Part shown: piece by piece, positions 36,714-45,971 of the stretch
Numbering within the stretch: position 1 is the stretch's first letter
How the letters are laid out: each line of letters starts with the position of its first letter
NCBI RefSeq assembly: GCF_002150765.1
Contig: NZ_MUYM01000016.1
Coordinates: 1-64,000, forward strand
Length of the DNA: 64,000 nucleotides
Origin: Lentzea kentuckyensis
Lineage (GTDB): Bacteria; Actinomycetota; Actinomycetes; Mycobacteriales; Pseudonocardiaceae
Direction: 5' to 3'
The notes under the pieces: generated by a model
The model's input: only the letters and a program-made list of their open reading frames with translations
Database searches by the model: none
What the model was told of the DNA's origin: nothing
Made by a program: the position numbers and the translations under genes

Positions 36714-37937
36714 TCAGATTGCCACCGCCTTCGAGTCGTTGCGACCTCGGGCGCGTCGCCAGGCGAAGGTGGCCTGCGTCGCCAGCAGCAGTCCGATGCC
36801 GCCCGCTCCCGCGATCGTCGCCGTGATCGAGCCGATCGAATGGGCGACGACACCGGCCAGCGCCATTCCTCCGCCCTGGCTCGAGCGCAACGCGGCGCGC
36901 CCAATGCCATAAGCCCTTCCTCGGTACTGGTCCGGTAGCAGTCGCATCCAGGCCGATCGGGCAGGCGTGTGATAAGCCCCGCCTATACCGGCGAACACCA
37001 GCAATACGATCGTCCACGTCAGGTTCGGGTTGAACGCGAACATGATCAACGGTGCCAGCGACAGGATCGCGAGTGGACCGATCAGCCGTTCTCGCTTCGC
37101 CGGATCTCGCACGAGCCGGAAGAGCAACGCCACGCCCAGCACGTTCGCCGCGGGTTCGATGGCGAGGATCAGACCGACTGCCCACACCGCGTTCAGGCTC
37201 GCCGCGAGCGGTACCGCGAGTCCTTCGGGGACCATCGCGAGGCCCGCGAGCAGGCGGACGCCCAGCAGTGTCCTCAGGCGCGGCTCGGACACCATGAGGG
37301 TCAGCACGCCGCGTGGTTCGTCGTCCTTCTTCTTGCGGCCCAGCGGGTCCGCGGCCGGGCGGTGCTGCACGGAGAGCTGCACCAGGATCGCCAGCAGGGC
37401 GAACGTGCCGGCGTTGATCGCGAGCGCCACTCCAGGGCCGGTGTAGGCGACGAGGAAGCCGGCGGCGGCGAGGCCCGCCATCTGAGCTATGTCGACGGAC
37501 GTGCCGAACAGCGCCACGCCGTCGTCGTAGCGCTGGGGTGGCAGGACGTGGGGGAGGCTTGCCTCCTGGGCCGCGAGGTACGGCGAGGAGATCGCCAGCA
37601 CCGTCACGAGCAGCACGATCATCGCCCAGAGCGGCATGCCCGGAATGGCCATCGCGGCCATGAGTCCGGCCTGCAACCAGGCGGTCGTCACCATTACCGT
37701 GCGTCGCGGGAACCGGTCGGCGACCCAGCCGAGCAACGGGCCCGAAATGAGCGGCGGGAAGAGCGTCAGCGACCACGTGAGGGCCGTTGCCGCAACGGAT
37801 CGTGTTCGCTCGAATACGAGCAGTGAGATTGCGACGGCGGCAAGTTGGTCACCGGCGGTCGAAACGGTCGAACCGATCCACATGGCGCGGAACTCACGCA
37901 AACCCACGAGCTCGCGGAGGGCGCCGCGCGTCGTCAT
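36714..37937 (-). CDS. MFS-family efflux transporter
   Basis: This 407-residue protein has about 11-12 membrane helices in two halves joined by a charged loop (PLGRKKKDDEPRG). The cytoplasmic GWVADRFPRRT between helices 2 and 3 is the MFS motif A. It belongs to the DHA3/enterobactin-exporter-like group (LREFRAMWIGSTVSTAGDQLAAVAI). The substrate is unknown. It is a single gene with a long upstream gap that carries repeated motifs. Confidence 0.9.
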   Translation of the reverse strand: MTTRGALRELVGLREFRAMWIGSTVSTAGDQLAAVAISLLVFERTRSVAATALTWSLTLFPPLISGPLLGWVADRFPRRTVMVTTAWLQAGLMAAMAIPGMPLWAMIVLLVTVLAISSPYLAAQEASLPHVLPPQRYDDGVALFGTSVDIAQMAGLAAAGFLVAYTGPGVALAINAGTFALLAILVQLSVQHRPAADPLGRKKKDDEPRGVLTLMVSEPRLRTLLGVRLLAGLAMVPEGLAVPLAASLNAVWAVGLILAIEPAANVLGVALLFRLVRDPAKRERLIGPLAILSLAPLIMFAFNPNLTWTIVLLVFAGIGGAYHTPARSAWMRLLPDQYRGRAYGIGRAALRSSQGGGMALAGVVAHSIGSITATIAGAGGIGLLLATQATFAWRRARGRNDSKAVAI

Positions 37938-38529
37938 GCGCGACCTCGGCGAGCCGCGCCTTGCGCGCGACGAATCAGCACGTCCTGATTCGCTCTACGC
38001 CGAGTCACGTCGCCCCCGCCGGTGGTAATCAATTTCTAACGACAATCACGGTAGAAGCTGCCTGACCGTTCAACGTCTGTCCTACCACAGTGTGTACCTA
38101 AACGGAGCAGGCTGGTTACCTAAAGTAGTTACAATAGCGAAACGTGACGCTGATCTTCTTCACAGTTGACCTCGTCGTCGCCTGATTGGACCCCAAATGG
38201 TCACGTTCTGTGTCAACCGGTGCCAAACGGGTGTCACCTACTCGGCCAACCGGTGCAATCGGCTCCGACTCCTGCCCGGCGGAACTGGTAATTGGTGATC
38301 AGGCAGAACGTACCCGCGCTCGGGAGTGGCGCGTAAAAGACCCCGCCGTTTGTCGGCGCGGTTACTCGCAACTTGTTGGCAGCAACCGGAGTTTGCCGTT
38401 TTCCTGCCCGCGAACCTAAACCGGTTTCGCAGGCAGGAAAACGATCACTAACGTCGGTGAATGAGCGCGCTTGGCGTCGCGAACCAGCCGATAACGTCAG
38501 ACAAGTCGGTCTGATCGGCCTCGGCCGGC
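37938..38529. other. 592-bp gene-free region with repeated motifs
   Basis: I see no coding signature on either strand. Composition is less GC-rich than the surroundings. It holds two copies of TACCTAAA (38095-38102 and 38117-38124, 22 bp apart), two copies of CAACCGGTGC (38214-38223 and 38247-38256, 33 bp apart) and a large inverted repeat (38397-38443). The helical spacing of the paired motifs suggests protein-binding sites controlling the MFS gene or an unseen transcript. Confidence 0.6.
38397..38443. repeat. 12-bp inverted repeat, possible terminator of the cysS-rlmB transcript
   Basis: Perfect 12-bp arms (38397-38408 with 38432-38443, CGTTTTCCTGCC) enclose an inner partly paired GCGAACC/GGTTTCGC stem. 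It lies 87 bp beyond the rlmB stop. There is no T-run, so it could equally be an operator or structured RNA. Confidence 0.6.
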
Positions 38530-39501
38530 TCAGCCCTTGGCGACGATCCGGCGGCGGCGCGCGATCTCGGCCAGCACGACACCGGCGGCGACGGACGCGT
38601 TGAGCGACTCGACGCCGGTGGCCATCGGGATCGACACGGTCTGGTCGCAGGTCTCCTTGACCAGACGCCCGAGACCACGGCCTTCCGAGCCCACGACCAC
38701 GACCAGCGGGCCTGTCGCGAGGTCCAGACCGTCCACGTCCACGTCACCGTCAGCGTCCAAGCCCACGATCATCAGGCCTGCCTCTGCCCAGTCGCGCAGC
38801 GTGCGGGTGAGGTTCGTGGCCATCGCGATCGGCATCTTGGCCGCCGTGCCCGCGCTGGTCCGCCAGGCGACAGCCGTCATCGACGCACTGCGCCGTTGCG
38901 GCAGCACCACGCCCTGCGCACCGAACGCCGCGGCCGAACGCACGACGGCGCCCAGGTTGCGAGGGTCCGTCACGCCGTCGAGCGCCACCAGCAGCGGCGG
39001 CACACCGGCACGCTGTGCTACTTCGAGCAACTCATCGGGTGACGCGTACTCGAACGGGGGAACTTGCAGGCCGAGGCCCTGATGCATCGCGCCGCCGGTG
39101 ATCCGGTCGAGCTCGCCGCGGGCCACCTCCAGCACGGAGATGCCCCGGTCAGCGGCCAGGCGCACGGCCTCGGCCACGCGGTCGTCCGCGTCGATGCCCA
39201 GCGCCACGTACAGCGCCGTCGCCGGGGTGCCCGCGCGCAGGCACTCCACGACGGGGTTGCGGCCCGCCACGGTCTCGGCCTGGGCCTTCTCGGTCTTCTG
39301 GCGCCGCTGGGTCTTGACCGCCTCGGTCTTCGCGGCCCGAGTGGCCCGCTTGTACGCGGGGTGGTTCGGGCGCTCCGACGCCTTCGGGGTCGGACCCTTG
39401 CCCTGCAGGCCCTTGGACTTCTGCCCGCCGGAGCCGACGACCGCGCCCTTCTTCGAGCCCGGATTGCGCATCGCGCCCTTGCGCTTGGAGTTGCCAGCCA
39501 C
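38530..39501 (-). CDS. rlmB: 23S rRNA 2'-O-methyltransferase, SpoU/TrmH family
   Basis: This 323-residue SPOUT enzyme has a basic disordered N-terminus (residues 1-80, Lys/Arg-rich), a substrate-binding domain ([17 protein letters not shown]) and the knotted SAM domain with motif 1 [14 protein letters not shown], motif 2 VVGSEGRGL and motif 3 [13 protein letters not shown]. It is expected to methylate 23S rRNA (RlmB/TsnR type). GTG 39501 lies 5 bp after the cysS stop, so the two form an operon, as in mycobacteria. Confidence 0.92.
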   Translation of the reverse strand: MAGNSKRKGAMRNPGSKKGAVVGSGGQKSKGLQGKGPTPKASERPNHPAYKRATRAAKTEAVKTQRRQKTEKAQAETVAGRNPVVECLRAGTPATALYVALGIDADDRVAEAVRLAADRGISVLEVARGELDRITGGAMHQGLGLQVPPFEYASPDELLEVAQRAGVPPLLVALDGVTDPRNLGAVVRSAAAFGAQGVVLPQRRSASMTAVAWRTSAGTAAKMPIAMATNLTRTLRDWAEAGLMIVGLDADGDVDVDGLDLATGPLVVVVGSEGRGLGRLVKETCDQTVSIPMATGVESLNASVAAGVVLAEIARRRRIVAKG

Positions 39502-39506
39502 GGAAG

Positions 39507-40901
39507 TCAGTCGTCCTTCAAAGTCCACTGCGGACCGTCGGGGGTGTCCTCGACGGCGATGCCCGCTTCGAGCAGCTGGTCGCGCAACGCGTCAGAGCGT
39601 GCGAAGTCCCTGCTCTTACGGGCTTCCTGGCGCTCGACGAGCAGCCGATCGACCAGCGTGGTCAGCGCCTGCCGCATGCCGATGTCGGCAGACGACTGGT
39701 CGTTCCACTTCGGCGACAACGGGTCGACGCCGAGGATGTCGGCCATCCGGCGAACGCACTCGGCCGCCTCACGGGCCTTGTCGTGGTCGCCGTCGGCGAG
39801 CGCCGTGTTGCCCTGGCGCACCTTGTTGTGCAGTGCGGCCACGGCCTGAGGCGTGTTCAGGTCGTTGTCCATCGCAACGACGAAGTCCGGGCACATGTCG
39901 CCGCGCAGATCGACGCGTCCGACCCGCTCGACGACACGCCGCAGGAACGACTCGATGCGGCCGTACGCGGTCACCGCCTCGTCCAGCGCGCCTTCGGAGT
40001 ACTCGATGTGCGAGCGGTAGTGCGGCGCGACCAGGTAGTAGCGCAGCTCCTGCGCACGAACCTTGTTCAGCATCTCCGGGATGGACACGGTGTTGCCGAG
40101 CGACTTGGCCATCTTCTCGCCGGACAGCGTCACCCAGTAGTTGTGCATCCAGTAGTTCGCGAAGCCGTCACCGGCCGCGCGCGACTGGGCCTGCTCGTTC
40201 TCGTGGTGCGGGAAGATCAGGTCGAGCCCGCCGCCGTGGATGTCGAACGTGCCGCCGAGGTACTCCGTGGCCATCGCCGAGCACTCGAGGTGCCAGCCTG
40301 GTCTGCCGTGGCCCCACGGAGTCGGCCAGGACGGCTCACCGGGCTTCGCGGACTTCCACAGCGTGAAGTCGCGCGGGTCGCGCTTGCCGCGCACCGCGGT
40401 CTCGCCCTGTTCGACGGAGTCGAGCTTCTGGCCGGACAACGCGCCGTACTCGGGGAACGAGCGCACGTCGAAGTAGACGTCGCCGTCGACGTCGTACGCG
40501 TGGTTCTTGTCGATCAGCCGCTGCATCAGCTCGACCATCTGCGTGATGTGGCCGGTGGCGCGCGGCGCGTACGACGGCGGCAGGCAGCCCAGCGCGTCGT
40601 AGGCGTCCTCGAAGGCGCGCTCGTGCTCGTACGCCCACGCCCACCACGGCTTGCCGTTCTCAGCGGCCTTGGTGAGGATCTTGTCGTCGATGTCGGTGAC
40701 GTTGCGGACCAGCGTGACCTCGGCACCGTCGCGCGCCAGCCAGCGGCGCAGCACGTCGAAGTTCAGCCCGCTGCGCACGTGCCCGATATGAGGTACGCCC
40801 TGCACGGTCGCCCCACACACGTAGATCGACGCCGTTCCGTTGACCTGCGGGTGGAACTCCCGCATGGACCGGCTCGCGGTGTCGTAGATGTGGAGGCTCA
40901 C
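39507..40901 (-). CDS. cysS: Cysteinyl-tRNA synthetase
   Basis: This 464-residue class I synthetase charges tRNA-Cys. The HIGH motif appears in [14 protein letters not shown], and the KMSKS motif as KMAKSLGN. Zinc ligands include Cys29 in YVCGAT, plus CSAMA and HHENE. The N-terminus [11 protein letters not shown] is canonical. It overlaps the upstream HAD gene by 4 bp and precedes rlmB, so the three are coupled. Confidence 0.97.
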   Translation of the reverse strand: MSLHIYDTASRSMREFHPQVNGTASIYVCGATVQGVPHIGHVRSGLNFDVLRRWLARDGAEVTLVRNVTDIDDKILTKAAENGKPWWAWAYEHERAFEDAYDALGCLPPSYAPRATGHITQMVELMQRLIDKNHAYDVDGDVYFDVRSFPEYGALSGQKLDSVEQGETAVRGKRDPRDFTLWKSAKPGEPSWPTPWGHGRPGWHLECSAMATEYLGGTFDIHGGGLDLIFPHHENEQAQSRAAGDGFANYWMHNYWVTLSGEKMAKSLGNTVSIPEMLNKVRAQELRYYLVAPHYRSHIEYSEGALDEAVTAYGRIESFLRRVVERVGRVDLRGDMCPDFVVAMDNDLNTPQAVAALHNKVRQGNTALADGDHDKAREAAECVRRMADILGVDPLSPKWNDQSSADIGMRQALTTLVDRLLVERQEARKSRDFARSDALRDQLLEAGIAVEDTPDGPQWTLKDD

Positions 40902-41521
40902 ACGGGAATGGTACGGGCCACATCCAAAAGAGCATTGGGCCGGTCACTCGTCGGAACCGGGTTGACGAGCCGGAAGGAGCAACCGATCGCCTCCGCTCCA
41001 CCGTCCGCCTCCTCGCTGTCGCCGACCATCACGGCATTGCGGGGATCGACGCCCAGTCGTTCGCAGGCGGTGGTGAAGATCTTCGGATCGGGCTTGATCA
41101 CGCCTTCTTCGTAGGAGAGCACGAACTCGTCCACCAGGTGGGTGAGGCCGTGGCGCTCGAAGACGGCCCGGATGTCCCAGCCGATGTTGCTCACGACCGC
41201 GACCGGGACGTCCTTCAGGTGTTCGAGCGTCGCTTTGGTGTCCGGGTACGGCTGCCACGAGTCCGGGTGCAGCAGCTGGTCGTAGAGCGCCTCGGCGTTC
41301 GGCACCAGCGCGTCGTTGAGCACCCTCACGTGCACCCAGCGGTGGACGTCGGGGTCGAGGTCGCGGCGGTGCCACGAGTCGACGAGTTCGGGGTCCATGC
41401 CGTCGGCGATGCCGACCGGGGCGGTGAGGGCACGCATCAGGTCACCGTTGGACTCGAGCTCGGGGTGCTCGAGCCGGAAGAGCGTGCCGGAGAAGTCGAA
41501 GAGCGCGGCGCTGATCGTCAC
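40898..41521 (-). CDS. HAD-superfamily hydrolase with altered motif I
   Basis: This 207-residue haloacid-dehalogenase-fold protein has motif I FDFSGTL (Asp9 nucleophile), motif II VVSNIG, motif III Lys in GVIKPDP and motif [12 protein letters not shown]. The usual second Asp of DxD is Ser11, so it lacks the general acid of HAD phosphatases and may be a dehalogenase-like hydrolase or have an unusual mechanism. It leads the HAD-cysS-rlmB operon with a 4-bp overlap. Confidence 0.88.
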   Translation of the reverse strand: MTISAALFDFSGTLFRLEHPELESNGDLMRALTAPVGIADGMDPELVDSWHRRDLDPDVHRWVHVRVLNDALVPNAEALYDQLLHPDSWQPYPDTKATLEHLKDVPVAVVSNIGWDIRAVFERHGLTHLVDEFVLSYEEGVIKPDPKIFTTACERLGVDPRNAVMVGDSEEADGGAEAIGCSFRLVNPVPTSDRPNALLDVARTIPV

Positions 41522-41546
41522 GCCCCCGACTCTACGTCCTCGACGG

Positions 41547-42491
41547 CTAAGTGGTCTGGACCTTTTTGAGCTCGGCCTCGACCTGTGACGCGTCGTAGGA
41601 CAGCGTCAGCTGCAGGTCACCCGCACCGCGTTCGCTCGCGGCCGCGAACTGCTCGACGAACTCCTCGATCTGCTTGAGCGGCGCGTCGGCCAGCCGCGCG
41701 GCGGTCTTGTAGAGGGTGGTGAGGTGGTCCGGCGTCTGGGTGCCGCGCAGGTCCGCGGCCCAGTTGAGCAGGTCCTCGTACGACTCCACGAAGCGGTTGG
41801 CCAGGTGACGGATCTTGTCCCGGTCGCCGGGCCGTCCCGCCGGGCCGAACGCCCACTGCTGCTTGCCCGGTGAGAGCAGGTCGGCGATGCCGTTGACGGT
41901 GTCGTCGAACACGCGGGTGCGCGTCTTGAAGTAGTCGAGCGCGTCCACGTCGGTGGTGAACGAGCGGACGGTCGTCGCGAAGCCCATCTCGTGACTGAGC
42001 TGCTGGTCCTTGAGCTTGCGCATGTGCAGCGCCACGGTGTCCGAGAACAGCTGGTACTCCCAGCCCGGCGGCGGTGGGCCGACCGCGGCCCCGACCTTCT
42101 GGGCGATCAGCACGGCGAGCTCGCGCGGCGTGCGGTTGGCCAGGTCGAGGTAGCCGGTCCCGGCGCGCAGTGCCGGGATCTCGGTGTTGTCGAACCGAAC
42201 CGGCAGCACGTACTCGGTGTCGGAGACGAGCGCGCGGTCGAACGCCGCCTGCCGCTCGTGCTTCGTCCACATCTTCCGCGCGTAGGCCTCCGACACGAAC
42301 ATCACGCAGAAGCGCGAGTCCTTGCGGTAGATCTGGTCGAGGTGCTCGACCAGGTTCTTGCCCCACAGATCGGCCTGTTCGTCGGTGTCGTAGAAGCGGG
42401 AGACGCCTAGTTCGGTGAGGTGGCGGGCCACCTCTTCGACGTAGTCGCGGTCTTCGCCGGCGAAGGAGAGGCAAACGTCGTACTTGGGCAC
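41547..42491 (-). CDS. TIR-domain protein with unknown C-terminal helical domain
   Basis: This 314-residue protein has an N-terminal TIR domain (residues 1-135): KYDVCLSFAGEDRDYVEEVA, FYDTDEQADLWGKNL, then CVMFVSEAYARKMWTKHE. The Trp75-x3-Glu79 arrangement matches the catalytic Glu of NAD-cleaving TIR domains. Residues 160-314 form a charged helical region I do not recognise. GTG 42491 starts MPKYDV; no strong ribosome site is visible. It is inserted between housekeeping genes and divergent from a small membrane protein gene. An immune or NADase role is inferred. Confidence 0.83.
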   Translation of the reverse strand: MPKYDVCLSFAGEDRDYVEEVARHLTELGVSRFYDTDEQADLWGKNLVEHLDQIYRKDSRFCVMFVSEAYARKMWTKHERQAAFDRALVSDTEYVLPVRFDNTEIPALRAGTGYLDLANRTPRELAVLIAQKVGAAVGPPPPGWEYQLFSDTVALHMRKLKDQQLSHEMGFATTVRSFTTDVDALDYFKTRTRVFDDTVNGIADLLSPGKQQWAFGPAGRPGDRDKIRHLANRFVESYEDLLNWAADLRGTQTPDHLTTLYKTAARLADAPLKQIEEFVEQFAAASERGAGDLQLTLSYDASQVEAELKKVQTT

Positions 42492-42544
42492 CGTGTGGAT
42501 GTTAGTGGCGGGAACCACAGCCCTGTGGGGGGAGTTGTCCAGAT

Positions 42545-42826
42545 ATGGCTGCGGGGATGATCTGGGCGATGTCGTTACCGGGGGTGGTGACGATTTTGTT
42601 CGTGTTGGCAGTGATCGAGTGGGTGGTGCGGCGCAAGAAGGGCGGCACACCTCTCGCGACGATCAGCTTCGACGAGCTCGGAGCGACGTTCGAAGGCGCC
42701 AAGCGCGACGAGCTCGAGCACCGCAAGGAGGAACGGCAGCGGCGTGACGAGGAGGGGGACGGAGCACCGCCGCGAAGCCGGATCGACCTCGACGGCGGCA
42801 CTGCCGTCATCAAGCTTCCCGACTAG
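42545..42826 (+). CDS. Small single-span membrane protein, DUF6191-like
   Basis: This 93-residue protein has one N-terminal membrane helix (LPGVVTILFVLAVIEWVV), a positive stop-transfer RRKKGG, the segment FDELGATFEGAKRDELEHRKEER and a C-terminal DGAPPRSRIDLDGGTAVIKL. That last pattern is what I recall for DUF6191 proteins. The function is unknown. It is divergent from the TIR gene (53 bp between starts) and ends with a 4-bp overlap of the convergent PPOX gene. Confidence 0.78.
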   Translation: MAAGMIWAMSLPGVVTILFVLAVIEWVVRRKKGGTPLATISFDELGATFEGAKRDELEHRKEERQRRDEEGDGAPPRSRIDLDGGTAVIKLPD

Positions 42827-43215
42827 AGGTTGCCCGTGGTCTTGGCGACCTGCACGCGGACGATCACGCGGACGTTGTCCGTGCCGACGTCGCCCGCGTA
42901 GTCCTGGCCGATGTACTTGTGCGCCAGCTCGTTGATGAGTTCCGGCCCGCCCTCGGTCGTCAGTGACGCCTCACCGCGGAACTCCGTGTACTGGTACGGG
43001 TTGTCCTTGTTGATCACGGTGATGCTGACTCGCGGGTCGCGCTTGAGGTGAACTTCCTTCGCGCGGCCGACAACGGTGGAGAACAGCACGTCGTCGCCGT
43101 CGCGCTTGATCCACACGACCGAGGTCTGGGGGCTGCCGTCCTTGGTCAGCGTCGCGACCGTGGCGTAGTTGGCGCTGTCTAGGAGACTGCGCTGCTGTTC
43201 TGAAAGGGTTGCCAT
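42823..43215 (-). CDS. PPOX-class F420/flavin-dependent oxidoreductase
   Basis: This 130-residue split-barrel protein has the pattern [31 protein letters not shown] and [21 protein letters not shown] typical of the TIGR03618-like F420-binding pyridoxamine-oxidase-like group. The substrate is unknown. Its start lies inside the 3' end of ispF (37-bp overlap), which ties it to the isoprenoid genes. Confidence 0.88.
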   Translation of the reverse strand: MATLSEQQRSLLDSANYATVATLTKDGSPQTSVVWIKRDGDDVLFSTVVGRAKEVHLKRDPRVSITVINKDNPYQYTEFRGEASLTTEGGPELINELAHKYIGQDYAGDVGTDNVRVIVRVQVAKTTGNL

Positions 43216-43673
43216 GCCACCAGCAACGCCGTGGCGATGGCCGCGATTCCCTCGTTTCGCCCCGTGAGACCGAGCCCGTCGGTGGTGGTGCCGGCCACGG
43301 AGACCGGGCCGCCGATGGCCTCGGAAAGCGTTTTCTGAGCTTCGGCGCGGCGCTTGCCGATGCGCGGCTGGTTGCCGATGACCTGCACTGTGGCGTTTCC
43401 CACACGGAAACCGGCCTCTTCGACGAGGCGGCGCACCTCCGTGAGCAGCACCACTCCGTGCGCGCCGGACCAGCGCGGATCCGATGTGCCGAAGACCTCA
43501 CCCAGGTCGCCGAGGCCGGCCGCGGAGAGCAGGGCGTCGCACAGCGCATGTGAGGCCACGTCGCCGTCGGAGTGACCCGCGCAACCGTCGACGCCCTCCC
43601 ACAGCAGTCCGGCGATCCAGCACTCACGACCTGCTTCGATCGGGTGGACGTCGACGCCCTGGCCGATCCTCAC
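43179..43673 (-). CDS. ispF: 2-C-methyl-D-erythritol 2,4-cyclodiphosphate synthase
   Basis: IspF catalyses the fifth step of the MEP isoprenoid pathway, forming the cyclic diphosphate. The 164-residue protein has the metal ligands Asp8 and His10 (GVDVHP) and His42 ([14 protein letters not shown]), with the [18 protein letters not shown]-terminal signature. It overlaps ispD by 4 bp, so consecutive pathway enzymes are co-translated. Confidence 0.96.
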   Translation of the reverse strand: MRIGQGVDVHPIEAGRECWIAGLLWEGVDGCAGHSDGDVASHALCDALLSAAGLGDLGEVFGTSDPRWSGAHGVVLLTEVRRLVEEAGFRVGNATVQVIGNQPRIGKRRAEAQKTLSEAIGGPVSVAGTTTDGLGLTGRNEGIAAIATALLVAWQPFQNSSAVS

Positions 43674-44362
43674 GCGCTTCCTCCAGCGAACAGTGCCTCC
43701 GCGACCGCGAGGTCGAACGGAGTGGTGATCTTCATGGCGTGCGCGTGTCCGGGAACCGTGTGGACCACGCCACCGTTTTTCTCTACGAGACCAGCATCAT
43801 CAGTCGCGGCGATACCGGAGCAATAGGCGGCTTTGAGAGTCTCGGCGCGAAAACCCTGCGGGGTCTGGACGACTCGCAGACCGGCCCGGTCAGGTGTGGA
43901 GACGACTACTCCGACCTCGTCCACCTGCTTGATCGTGTCGGCCACCGGAAGTACGGGAATGACGGCGTCGTGCCCGGCGCGCACCGCGGCCACGACGTCG
44001 GCGACGACCTCGGGAGGGGTGAAGGCACGAGCAGCGTCGTGAACCAGAACGATCGAGGTGTCCGGAATCACGCGGAGTGCGTGTTCGAGGGCGAGGCGCA
44101 CCGAGTCGGTGCGTTCGGCACCCCCTGAAAGCACGTGCACCGCCCCACCGGCCGGAGCCAGCGAGGCGGTTGCAGTGTGCACCAGGTCCACATCGGACGG
44201 TGGAGCGGCGATGACCACGTGCTGAACCTGGCCTGACGCGAACAGACCTTGCACGGCACGGGTCAGGAGCGGTACTCCGTTGACCGGCACGAGCGCCTTG
44301 GGCATCCCGTAGCCCAGACGCTCACCCCGCCCTGCCGCAGGCACGAGCGCGACAACACTCAT
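43670..44362 (-). CDS. ispD: 2-C-methyl-D-erythritol 4-phosphate cytidylyltransferase
   Basis: IspD transfers CMP to MEP, the third MEP-pathway step. The 230-residue protein has the CTP-binding start [18 protein letters not shown], the [10 protein letters not shown] motif and [13 protein letters not shown]. It lies downstream of carD in the same orientation (44 bp) and overlaps ispF, the conserved carD-ispD-ispF arrangement of mycobacteria. Confidence 0.96.
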   Translation of the reverse strand: MSVVALVPAAGRGERLGYGMPKALVPVNGVPLLTRAVQGLFASGQVQHVVIAAPPSDVDLVHTATASLAPAGGAVHVLSGGAERTDSVRLALEHALRVIPDTSIVLVHDAARAFTPPEVVADVVAAVRAGHDAVIPVLPVADTIKQVDEVGVVVSTPDRAGLRVVQTPQGFRAETLKAAYCSGIAATDDAGLVEKNGGVVHTVPGHAHAMKITTPFDLAVAEALFAGGSA

Positions 44363-44406
44363 GTTGCGACTTTGTCCGATGCTCTGTGTTTTGTGTTTTT
44401 GAAAAC

Positions 44407-44895
44407 CTACGACGCGGTGGCGAGAACTTCGTCGAGGAGAACCTCGGCCTTGTCCTCGTCGGTGCCCTCGGCCAGCGCCAGCTCACTGACCAGTATCTGC
44501 CGCGCCTTCGCCAGCATCCGCTTCTCGCCGGCGGACAACCCGCGATCCTTCTCGCGCCGCCAGAGGTCGCGCACCACTTCCGCAACCTTGTTCACGTCGC
44601 CGGAGGCGAGCTTCTCAAGGTTGGCCTTGTACCGCCGAGACCAGTTGGTCGGCTCCTCGGTGTGGGGAGCACGCAAGACCTCGAAAACCTTGTCCAGCCC
44701 TTCCTGGCCGACAACGTCGCGCACGCCTACGATCTCGGCGTTGTCAGCGGGAACCCGAACGGTGAGGTCGCCCTGCGCCACCTTGAGGACGAGGTACTTC
44801 TTCTCCTCGCCCTTGATAACGCGGGTCTCGATTGCTTCGATGAGAGCGGCACCGTGGTGCGGGTAGACGACGGTCTCTCCGACCTTGAAAACCAT
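44407..44895 (-). CDS. carD: RNA polymerase-binding transcription factor CarD
   Basis: CarD stabilises the open complex at housekeeping and rRNA promoters. The 162-residue protein has the N-terminal RNAP-interaction domain ([20 protein letters not shown]) and a helical DNA-binding domain with the wedge Trp in [16 protein letters not shown]. Length and sequence match mycobacterial CarD. It is divergent from the lpqE-like gene across a 230-bp region in which I see no firm promoter elements. Confidence 0.96.
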   Translation of the reverse strand: MVFKVGETVVYPHHGAALIEAIETRVIKGEEKKYLVLKVAQGDLTVRVPADNAEIVGVRDVVGQEGLDKVFEVLRAPHTEEPTNWSRRYKANLEKLASGDVNKVAEVVRDLWRREKDRGLSAGEKRMLAKARQILVSELALAEGTDEDKAEVLLDEVLATAS

Positions 44896-45125
44896 GTGTC
44901 CTCTGCCCCTTTCGCTTCCTCCATACTAACACGTCCAGCAACCCTTCGATCGCAGGTCGATGATCCGTTAGTGCTGGTCAGGGCCGTGTGGGGGGTTGAC
45001 AAACCACCTGTTTGCGTGCAACGTACGGGCTTGTCAAGATCGATTGGCACCACGTCGAGTCCGGTTTTCGGGTCCCGGTTAGGCTCCTTGCCTGGTGGTT
45101 GTTCCCTAGGAAGGACGCTGGAGCC

Positions 45126-45911
45126 GTGAACTCAGGAGTGTCTCGCCGGATGATCGTGACGGCAGCGCTGGCCGCGGGCCTCGGCCTGGTGGCGGTCGGC
45201 TGCAGCGCCGGTCAGATCACCCAGACCGACACCCAGGTCGCCGCCGTCGACGGTGCGAGCGGTAACGCTGGCCCGATCGCGGTGCGCAACGTCATGCTGG
45301 CCTTCCCGCCGGACGGCAACCGGTACCGCGAGGGTGACGCCGTGCCGCTCACCTTCGTCATCGCGAACACGGGGGAGACCCCGGACAAGCTGCTGTCGAT
45401 CAAGTCCGACGCCGCTGAGGGCGAGGCCGAGGTCCTGGGCGGCAAGGACATCCCGCCGCGGTACGCGCTGCAGGCCGAGTACGACGCCTCGAAGGCGCCG
45501 ACGAAGACCTCCGCGCCGTCGTCCTCCGCGCACGCCTCGGAGTCGTCGCACGCGTCTTCCTCGTCGGTCACGCCGACGTCCAACCCGGCTTCGTCGTCCG
45601 CGGCCTCGTCGTCCTCGGTGTCGCCGACCTCGAACTCCGAGACGCCGTCGTCCGGTTCGCCCGCGTCCTCCGGCCGCCCGTCCGGTTCGTCCTCGGTGTC
45701 GCCGACCTCGTCGTCGGCCGCGCTGCCGGACGACCTCGAGGTGCTGCAGGTCCGCTGCACGCTGAAGAAGATCAACCGCGACGTGGTGGCCGCGCAGACC
45801 GTCAAGATCACGTTCCTCTTCGAGAAGGCCGGAACGCTGACTCTTGAGGTGCCGATCGCGCCGTCCGAGCACAAGCGCGTCAGCGAGGGCCACGAGACCG
45901 GCGGTCACTGA
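45126..45911 (+). CDS. lpqE: LpqE-like lipoprotein with serine-rich insertion
   Basis: This 261-residue lipoprotein has a signal peptide ending in lipobox VAVGC. A beta-rich domain follows (VRNVMLAFPPDGNRYREGDAVPLTFVIANTG), interrupted after about residue 125 by roughly 75 residues of Ser/Pro/Thr/Ala low-complexity sequence, after which the domain resumes (LEVLQVRCTLKKI). The fold resembles PCu(A)C-type proteins, but the Met/His copper ligands are not evident. Position between carD and radA matches mycobacterial lpqE. The insertion contains a 24-base exact DNA repeat (45609-45632 and 45687-45710). Confidence 0.82.
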   Translation: MNSGVSRRMIVTAALAAGLGLVAVGCSAGQITQTDTQVAAVDGASGNAGPIAVRNVMLAFPPDGNRYREGDAVPLTFVIANTGETPDKLLSIKSDAAEGEAEVLGGKDIPPRYALQAEYDASKAPTKTSAPSSSAHASESSHASSSSVTPTSNPASSSAASSSSVSPTSNSETPSSGSPASSGRPSGSSSVSPTSSSAALPDDLEVLQVRCTLKKINRDVVAAQTVKITFLFEKAGTLTLEVPIAPSEHKRVSEGHETGGH

Positions 45912-45927
45912 CCCCTTGAACGTCGGA

Positions 45928-45960
45928 AACGCCGCTCCCTCAGTGCGAGGGGGCGGCGTT
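45928..45960. terminator. Bidirectional terminator between lpqE-like and doxX-like genes
   Basis: A 14-bp stem (45928-45941 with 45947-45960, one wobble pair) with an AGTGC loop and T-rich flank on the plus strand. It lies between two convergent genes. Confidence 0.85.
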
Positions 45961-45971
45961 TTCCGTTGGGA

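Noticed and set aside
39783..41114. 443-residue plus-strand open frame opposite cysS
   Set aside because: Antisense to a clear cysS with HIGH and KMSKS motifs; no protein-like composition.
45609..45710. Direct repeats as a possible CRISPR-like array
   Set aside because: There are only two copies, both inside the coding sequence of a Ser-rich linker, without regular spacers or cas genes. No CRISPR array was seen anywhere in the window.
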